Assembly (NCBI GenBank): GCA_013398295.1
Contig: VZSF01003002.1
Coordinates: 427,905 to 491,904, forward strand
Direction of reading: 5' to 3'
DNA length: 64,000 nucleotides
From: Chionis minor
Taxonomy: Eukaryota; Chordata; Aves; Charadriiformes; Chionididae
Made by a program: the position numbers and the translations under genes. Below the pieces are notes generated by a model. That model was not told the DNA's origin and made no database searches. It saw only the letters and a list, made by a program, of their open reading frames with translations. Shown here piece by piece: positions 56,390-64,000 of this stretch (position 1 is the stretch's first letter; each line of letters begins with the position of its first letter).

Positions 56390-59300
56390 TTGCCGACCCG
56401 GGGCTGCCTCCCCGCAGCACGTCCCCTTGCAGCAGCAGCAAGGAGCAGCCGGGACCTCTCTGGCAGTTGTTTGGGACGGTGGTAGCATGTCAGATGTTTT
56501 CCTTTCACCGCCAACACGGCTTTCCGTGTTTATTATCAACAGGCGGCTTAGCAGGATGGGTAGGGTTCGGTGCTTTGAGCAGCGAAATCGTAGAGTGAGA
56601 TGAGCTAATTCTTTTTAAGGCTAGTTATCCCTTCGCCGTTCTTTGCAGTGCTGTGGTTAACAGGGCAACAGTGTTCACTCCGAGAAGCTGAAAGGATGAA
56701 ACAAAAACCCCATTGTCTCTGTAATAATGAAGGTAATTAAAAAAGAACAAAGTTGAGGGTTTCTATATGATGTAAGTCATTATCTTCAGGCTTTTCTTAC
56801 ACCTCAGATGTTTTTCCCCAAATGAAGTTAACGAGTATTTCTGCTCTGTAAATTTGGTTCACAACTCGGTGGTGGTTTTTTGTTCACTGAGGGGCGCAAA
56901 AGGTTCTTGTTACGGTCACTGATTTTCCAAGAAATCTTAATAATTTGCAGACATCTAGATTCATTTAGATGCACAGAAGGAAAAAGCCGAATTCACCTTG
57001 TTATGTTTTTGTTTGAAAAAAAAAAATGCACTCGGGGAACAGATCCTTAGGGAAATCACCGGAAGCAGTTGCATGTTGAATTTATAGATCCAAACATGTT
57101 ATCCTTGGCCTTGCTTGAAATGCTCCAGTGGGATCTCTACATGAATATCTCCAAAGATAATGATATTGATGAAGTTAAAGTCATATGGAAAATTGGCTGA
57201 TGTAATTATTCATTAAAAATTGTTAAAGCTGCCAGGAGCATTGAATCCCAAGTCATGCTAGCAGCTGCAAGACAAAGCAGGAGACACTGTAGTTTTGAGA
57301 GGTGCTGTCTAAATGGTGTTTATTCAACTGAAATAACGTAAGTCAAAGTTGTTTTCAGCATCTTCTGAAGGATCTTGAAGTGAGACTACTCGTATTTATT
57401 ATTATAAAGACCACTAAACTTGACCCAGGCGGGCAGAGATCATTAAACACATTTTTAATGTTGCCCCCACCCCCAGGTACTTCAAAGCCAAGGTCAGAGG
57501 CCAGCCAGATAGCTGATTATTTCATCTCCCTCCCTACTGCACAGCGCGGTGTATTAGAGCCGCACTAATGTTTGTGCTAAGATTAGCAGCAAGCCATTTT
57601 TAATCTTAACTTGCAGTTGGACACATCTGACCTATAAAGGGTAGGTGATGAGAAGTGATGTTAGATTTAGTGGCTTCCCTCTGCAAGAGTGGAGATTGTC
57701 AATTTTCTGGCATTTCAAAACTGTTTCTTCTCTACTGGGAGCGATGACTGGAAGCAGCAACTAAAAAATGCAAGCGGACGTGCAAACACTCGTCAGCCAC
57801 CAGGCAGTTCCCAGCCTCAGAAGTGAGCAGGTTAAAGGAGGAGGTATCCCCCTTTATCCAGAGCAAGGACACGGCTCTCCCTGCTTGTGGGGATCGAGTC
57901 TGTCAGGGTTGGTAAATCCTGATGTCAAATGTGACTTATTGACTCTGCGTGTCTGCGGAGAAACTTTCGAGAATGAGTTTTTTCTAGTTTTCTGTCATAC
58001 CACTGCTAATTTTTTTTTTCTCCAAACAATGACACAACATAATGTGTTTGAAGCCAACGAGACCTTTTGATGAACTCTTTCGTCTTCTGTCTGTCTATAA
58101 CTCCTGACCTCCTGGCTACTGAGATTCAAGCAAAAGTGCCGAAGGTGTGTTTTGACCATGATTAACAGTAGTCCTGTTACATCTAAAAGTTATATTAGAT
58201 ACAAATTTTCATGCTCATTCTGCAAAACAATTGCTATATAATCATACCATCTTGCATCTTTTCCAAAAAATCTCAATATGGAATGCATGATAAAATTTTG
58301 TCCTGTCACCCGTCTAATGGCATCACTTGAGAGCATGGGAGTGTTTCTCAGTGTGCTACTAGGACTGAATAGTTTGTCAATAATACATCAGCTCTTTAGC
58401 TCAGTCTCACAGTAAGCTTGGCCTTGTAGTGCTCTGATTTTGGGGTGGCTTCATGCTTCACAGCCCAAGCCTCTCTGTACTGAGCTGTGTGTTTGTGCAG
58501 ATACACCTTCCTCACGTCTTCACAAGACTGCACAAGTATCGTTAAGTATTTTCCGCAGGAAGCCTGTTTAATTGTCAGTAGCTCACACGGTGTCCTCTAC
58601 TAAAACACAGCTTCCTGTCAAATTATCTGTTTTGGTTTTGAAGCCCAAATATTGAGCCAGATCCTTAGCATGGCTGATACAGGATACTGGTCCTCTTGTG
58701 AAGATGCTGGCTGTAGGTAATCCCCTTCTGGGCAAGAAATTCCAGAGCACGCGGTGCAGGAAAGGTCAAACTCATTTGCAGGCAGTTGTGTTTAACTGTG
58801 CGATGCAGAAGTGAGCTTCATTATGTGTAATTAATCCTCAAGGTTCCTCAATGTCAGTTTACAGAGGCAGCCATGAAGGTAGTCCATGGAAGATAATGTT
58901 TGTTATTCCCGACTTTGAAAAGACTCTGGGTAACAGTGTTTCTAAGTCTTTTTTACTGGGAGACCCTATGAGGAAATCCCGTGATTAAATTGTCAGTATT
59001 TTGGTCTCTGCCTTAAATTGTTGGTTTTCGGTAATTACTGCCCTTTTACAACAGAAGGCCATGGGGTGATGTGGTGGAAGATGCATCCTAATACTCTTGG
59101 CAGGTTTTCACAGTCTCAGAGAAAAAGTCCTTCGGGGAAAGGTTAATGCAATTATTGAGCAGGTTAACGCTCTTGTCATTCCCCAAGGGCTTTTCATTGA
59201 TACGGGCAGTGGGGGGTTCCTCTATAGTATTTTTATCTCAAAACTACTAGACTGTTCGAAGAGATTGAATGAAATCTAAAAATACATACATTTTATTAAC

Positions 59301-60748
59301 AGCACAACTTTCTCGTAGAAAATATAGGCCAAATTCTCCACAGTCAACGCTGTAAAGGCGGAGCAGCTCATTGTAGCTGAAAGCAGAAGATATTCTCAAT
59401 TCTCTGAATTTCACCTTGGCTTCAGATTAGGTTTTGGCTCCCTATTTGCATGTGGGCCTCTGCATACAATCTTACCATTCTTTATCTGTATTATATTATA
59501 GACTGGACTGAAAGTAGGTTAAAGAAGAGTGATTTTCTTGCTTTTTAGATCTGATATCAAACTGAAGACATAATCTTATTTTGTGTTTTGATGTTGATGT
59601 GAAGCATTTTTCAATTATTTTTTGTAAACACAGCAGCTTAAAAATATTCATGAAAACTGACTTCTGTGCAATTTTAGTCTGCAAACTGAGATACTGTCTA
59701 GTACCTCGTACAGAATTCGACCGTCCAGAGTCCAGCTCTTTCATTTCTTCCCTTCTGCTGTCTCCTGTCGGAGAAGCAAATACACAAAAGGCTTCTTTGC
59801 ATGCTAGAGACATTAGAAAATGTTTCTGGATTAATGTAGCTGCCCACTGGTTTGTAACCAGTTCTTAAGATGCAGCATTTTCTGCATTTGAATTACAACT
59901 TGCTATCATTACAGTGATTCTAAATTACTGTGGAAAAGGGGAAAAGGAGTTAGTGAGTTTTGAGAAAACACTCCTGTCCATGAAGGGGCTTTTTGAATAT
60001 GCAATAGCCTATTTGATATAATGCTGCTATTTTATATTGTATTGGTTTATTAACTAGGGTCAAACTTTGTGGCTGTGAATTAAAAACTTAACTGCCTGGA
60101 TTTTAGTGTGATCTTTCTGGTGAGCATTCAGTGATCCAGTGAAAAAATTTAATCTTTTTTCTACTAAACTGATTTGGCCATCATAAGCAATGCTATTAAT
60201 TACAGACTCTAAAGTAGCAGCTCTCTGACTTTTGTGACCTAGTACTCACATTGTCTAAAGTGCTGCATTTGCCACCTTCATGGTACTAATTAGTATGTTT
60301 ATAATGAGTCTGCACTCCAGTACTGTAATCCTCATCAGTCTACACACCAGACCGTAGCTTGCATATCTCAGTGGCAGACACCAAGTCAGGGAGCTGTATT
60401 CTCTGCTATATGGAAGTCGGTTGTGAAAATCCACCTCTCTCTAATTGTATCCCAAATGCATCAATGCTTTATCACTACCTTTTCTTTATGGATAATACAA
60501 ACATTATGGGTTGCAAACATTAGAGAGTTTTTATGCAGAGGTTTTAAGAAGCGAGGGATAATAGTCTTCAGCAATCAAAGAAAGAAGGTGATAGATGTGG
60601 ATTTTAGCATATGTATTCCTAAAAGCTGGCAAACGCTCTCCAGTTATTTTAAGAAGTAGCATAACTGGAAGGATTCAGTTTTCAAGGCTTGCTGTAAAGT
60701 TTGCTTTCAGAGTCATACATCAGGCATAGGTGGCAGAGGGTGCAGAGT
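56390..60748. other. Unique noncoding sequence
   Basis: GC-rich to about 56465, then mostly AT-rich. The sequence around 57120-57260 is AT-rich, complex and TAAT-containing, as expected for conserved noncoding DNA. No exon or interspersed repeat recognised; the longest frames are about 100 codons. Confidence 0.5.
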
Positions 60749-60861
60749 TGTCATATCTGCAGAGAAGTCATGCTTGTCAGCTTGCAAGTGTGTCTTGTTT
60801 GCCAAAGTGTCAATATACTTTGACACCTAAAAGCTGACAAACCAAAAACACTGTGTTGTCA
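60749..60861. promoter_or_regulatory. TGTCA/TGACA cluster with nested inverted repeats
   Basis: TGTCA occurs at 60749, 60775, 60808 and 60857, and TGACA at 60821 and 60835: six pentamers in 113 bases, against about 0.2 expected for random sequence on both strands. Outer arms TTGTCAGCTT (60774-60783) and AAGCTGACAA (60831-60840) are exact reverse complements, and inner arms GTGTCAA (60807-60813) and TTGACAC (60820-60826) lie within them. TGTCA/TGACA is the core bound by TALE homeodomains (MEIS, PREP, TGIF), and TGACACCT resembles a T-box half-site. Function is inference. Confidence 0.35.
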
Positions 60862-62987
60862 CACAAGGGAGATGGTTGGAAAAGGTACGTGGTGGGAAGT
60901 GACTGAAAAGCAGAGGGAGAAGAAGAAAACTTGATGTGCAGCATGCTGGGGTACTTCGGCCAGTGGTAACATCCAGGTTTTGGTGGTCCTTGTTACACGG
61001 GCCATCTCACGGTGAATTCAGCATCTTCCAAGCGAGGTGGGGCTGGTGTGGGCTGAGTGTTTGGGATGAAGAACCACAGCTGAACTTCTGGGGTCCCTCT
61101 GAGTGTTGCCACATGCCACTGGCTATCCCCTGTGCCGTGGTGGTGTGCTGCTGTGCCCTCTGTGCCCGCGGGCGTTAGTTGGACCTGCAGGGATGGCTGG
61201 TCTCATCCCACTCAGCGCCAGCCTTCCTCCTTCCCTCCTGCCACCTCCCTGAAGTTTCCTTTCACTGGGTTTGGATATAAACTTCCCACCCAAATTTTTT
61301 CCATCTAAGGATTTAGAGGTATAGGATCTGAAGCTTGTTCTGCATCACAGGCATAAACATTTTTATGCTCACCCTGCCAGACTGCTGCTAGGATAAGGGG
61401 GTCTGGATAAGCCCCCAGTGTGTTGCCCTCACTGCTTTTTCTCCCTTTCTTTTCCCCCTCCTGCCACTGCTGGGGTTTGCCCAACTGCATGAGGGAGTGA
61501 AACCAAAAGCAAATTAATTATATTTCATGTTGGGTTCATTCTCAGCTGGGTTAGCTCCCTCACAGCACAGCATCCAAATATTTATGCTGGCAGGAGGAGA
61601 CAGGAGAAGAAAGAGCAGCTGCAGGTGGCAAGGAGGGCCAGAGCATCCCCTTCAGCAGCGGCACTGGTTTACACTGGCTTTATGCGCGTCCATCCCAGCA
61701 CGTTAGATCAAGCTACTGGGGAGATGGGTTTGACATTAAGACGTTGCACCAAGAACTGCGGTGGCCAAAGCGCTGCCACACAGCTCTGCCACAGTGGTTG
61801 CAGCTGGCTGGTGCACCGCAGAAGGCTGGTGCCATCTTAGCTCACCTCGCCGAGCATTGCTGGAGATCACCCACCAGAGCCTTTCTTACGAATTTTTTTT
61901 GAGCAATAGAAGGTGTAGATAAACTTTTTTTCTCAAGGACTTTTAAAAGAAGGCCCACTTGGGAGAAGCTTCTCTGAATAAAGTCCTGTTAGTTTTCAAA
62001 TTCTTTTTGGAATTCTCCAAATTCATAATAAAATGAAAGTCTGTGATTTCCCCTAATAATAACTTCTATATATACTTAGTACTCAGTTATTATTCATGCT
62101 TTTATGTTCTTACACTGCGTGAAGTACACTTTACACTTTACTGTGTCACCTTTTATAAGAAATTCTACTTTTTCTTACCTTTTGGTGAAATAATGTATGA
62201 TAGTTCTTCAGTTTTATAGTTCCCTGGGGACTTCCTGGGTATTTAAAAGATGAGCTTGCTGTCGGCCTCCATATCTCTGCCTTTTTATTTGAAGGAAGTA
62301 TTGGCATCTTAATTTCTAAGCTCAGGTGTAGGAGTGCATTCATACAAATTTCATACGAAGCTTGTGCCAACATGTATTGGGTATGTAACAGTAATAACAC
62401 TTTTCTAGGTAAATAATATGTAAATGGTGTAGTTTGGAAAGCACAGACTTTGAGGGAGTTTCTTAATAAACAATTACAACATTGAGTTATTGGGATTTGT
62501 ATCTTATTCTTACTCCCATGAAAGGTGCGGGTTGGTTTTTTTCAGCATCATGCAATCCTGAGCTGGCCTCAGCGCTGGTGAATGAGTCCCCTGGGGCGCA
62601 TGGGGGGAACATGGGAGGGCTCGCTGCGATCCCACTGCCCATTGAACCGGGGACAGGTTTATCCAGTGGCTAGTGGGGCAGGGAGCTGGGATGAGCTTGT
62701 GGAGTGACTTGGAGAACGGAGCTGGAGGGGAAAGGGGACCCCGAGGGGAAGGCGCCTCCCATTGCCTCAATTGGGTGGTATCATTTTGTGAGTCCTCCTA
62801 CAACCTGTGTGCGTGATACCTCCTCAGGGGTTAGTGTATACATGTATCTTAAGGCCAGACTAGCTTTACAGAAACTCTCTAACTTATTACCTCCTCGGGC
62901 GGTGGCGCATTAATGCGAAGTGCATGCGTGGAAACGCAGAAGGCTCCTGACCTGCCTGATGCCCGGCAGTCAAGTTAAGTGAGCATG
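60862..62987. other. Unique noncoding sequence
   Basis: GC-rich at about 60940-61250 with unrecognised frames, otherwise AT-rich. A splice-like TTTTCTAG|GTAAAT lies at 62401-62414. No gene or mobile element recognised. Confidence 0.5.
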
Positions 62988-63019
62988 AAATCATTAACAC
63001 AGGGCTGTGTTAATGATTT
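62988..63019. repeat. Perfect 15-bp inverted repeat with 2-nt centre
   Basis: AAATCATTAACACAG (62988-63002) and CTGTGTTAATGATTT (63005-63019) are exact reverse complements separated by GG. Each arm has a GTTAAT/ATTAAC homeodomain or HNF1-like half-site. As a hairpin the innermost pair opens to give a four-base loop. Confidence 0.93.
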
Positions 63020-63705
63020 GTTCGGACTCATGTTATAACTCCAAATGCTTGCGGTGACCATAATGTTAACGGGTGTAAAGAGGTTGTTGGCTTGCAAGTG
63101 CTTACTGGCATGGCACTTTCAGATCCGTGCACTGCCCCGTGCGAGCGGGGACGGTCCATCAGATGCAGCAGAAATGGCCTCGCTCTTGCCAAGCTGTTTT
63201 TCTGGAGAATCTCTTTTCCACCCACATCCACCCTGACAGTTTTTTGTAGGTCTGGTGGCTCTTTGTGGTGATCTGTTTCAGATGTGTGCTGCTTTTTTTC
63301 ATAGGTGAGTTCGAAGCTGACCTTTTGCTGTGAATCCATTTTTTTCCTGTACTTAAAAACAACGGCACCAAAATAAAAAGTCATCCCAAAGTTTTGTGTC
63401 AGCGCTTGCTCTAGGAACAGCCTTGTTTGAAGCAAATCCTGCAATGGGTTTTGCAAAGGTCTGAAGAATGAGAAGTACTTAGTGAATGTTTTCCTCATTT
63501 AAAAAATATTTTTGGCTTGTCATTACTCTGTGACTTGGCCTGCACACTCCAAATTTATTTGTCTCTGTTGGTCTTGGCTGCGGTGCGCGTCTTCTGCTAA
63601 TCTGGGCGAGTTAATGAGTTAAGTGCAGTTAGTTATTAAAGCAGCTGCCCAGCACTAGTGTTGCAGAGAGCCTTGCAGCCGCCCTGCCGGCCTCAGCCCA
63701 TGCGA
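63020..63705. other. Unique noncoding sequence
   Basis: Mixed composition. A 156-codon minus-strand frame at 63028-63498 contains lysine- and serine-rich sequence without any recognisable domain, and I treat it as chance. Confidence 0.5.
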
Positions 63706-63745
63706 GGGGCAGGGGGAGCCGCTGCCGGGGTTGCGGGGACAGGGG
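63706..63745 (+). other. G-quadruplex-prone G-rich block
   Basis: Five G runs of four or five (63706-63709, 63712-63716, 63727-63730, 63735-63738, 63742-63745). The last four give a quadruplex with loops of 10, 4 and 3. The surroundings (63660-63780) are CpG-containing and GC-rich. Confidence 0.45.
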
Positions 63746-64000
63746 TGATGCACAGGGATGCCATGCCGAGCCCACCGAGGACCGTTCCCCAGCATCCATG
63801 GCTGTTTCCCCCCCAAATCACCGGTTTCATCATGGTTCCTCTGGTTACGGCCCCGCTCCGCTCCATGGCTTACCTTGCACCTGGAATAGGGGGTTGCCTG
63901 CCCAAAACTGTGCGTGCTTTCTTCCCAGAGACACTAGTAAAAAGTATTATGCCGCAGTACAAATCCTGCCTGCCCCGTATCCTTAGACGGTCATGGTGCT
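63746..64000. other. GC-rich unique sequence to the right edge
   Basis: GC-rich sequence with a 62-codon unrecognised frame at 63798-63986. No exon or repeat that I can support. Confidence 0.45.

Noticed and set aside
56236..56539. Leucine- or cysteine-rich minus-strand peptides
   Set aside because: Artefacts of reading the trinucleotide repeat at 56354-56389.
63028..63498. 156-codon minus-strand frame
   Set aside because: No domain or family resemblance; consistent with chance.
1..64000. CRISPR arrays, insertion sequences, bacterial operons, rRNA or tRNA genes
   Set aside because: No regularly spaced repeats, no long coding runs, no clear tRNA B-box with cloverleaf; the repeats are those of a bird-like vertebrate genome.

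Overview
The window looks like unplaced intronic or intergenic DNA from a bird. The evidence is direct: the only confidently recognisable interspersed repeats are 5'-truncated CR1 LINE copies with the typical CR1 3' tail (an octamer repeat of the ATTCTGTG type). There are very few of them (five copies, together about 1.9 kb of 64 kb), no Alu, L1 or mammalian SINEs, and only short microsatellites. Turtles and crocodilians also carry CR1, so bird is an inference, although low repeat density supports it. Nothing prokaryotic is present: no operons, no long overlapping ORFs, no rRNA, tRNA or CRISPR array that I could see.

Layout. 1-300 is a CpG-rich block cut by the window edge, possibly a promoter or first exon of a gene lying to the left. 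0.3-13.3 kb is unique sequence with short repeats, a CpG-rich 195-codon ORF at 5.1-5.65 kb that I do not recognise, and splice-like AG|GT junctions at 2.16 and 9.77 kb. 13.35-14.32 kb is the longest CR1 (plus strand, reverse transcriptase C-terminal part plus 3' UTR). 14.3-34.0 kb is unique sequence with one 100-bp CR1 tail at 19.1 kb, a possible 32-nt microexon at 20.9 kb and a poly-T tract at 15.8 kb that may mark a retrocopy. 33.99-34.73 kb holds two CR1 fragments joined tail to tail, ending at the only ambiguous base (N at 34726). 34.8-47.7 kb is unique sequence with a possible LTR-like stretch (43.4-44.1 kb) and an 80-bp direct repeat about 0.93 kb apart. 47.76-49.07 kb is the most promoter-like place: two CpG-rich blocks, an NRF1-like site, an almost perfect RFX X-box and a TATA motif. 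49-64 kb is unique sequence with a short CR1 tail at 52.8 kb, a trinucleotide repeat at 56.4 kb, a strong acceptor-like site at 55.8 kb, a TGTCA/TGACA cluster with nested inverted repeats at 60.8 kb, a perfect 15-bp inverted repeat at 63.0 kb and a G-rich, CpG-rich block near the right edge.

No host protein-coding exon can be called with confidence. The longest ATG-to-stop frames are all of a length expected by chance in 64 kb, overlap each other on both strands and match no family I know. The window is best read as a regulatory and intronic landscape. Exon and regulatory calls below are candidates that need transcript data or cross-species alignment; the CR1 and simple-repeat calls are solid.
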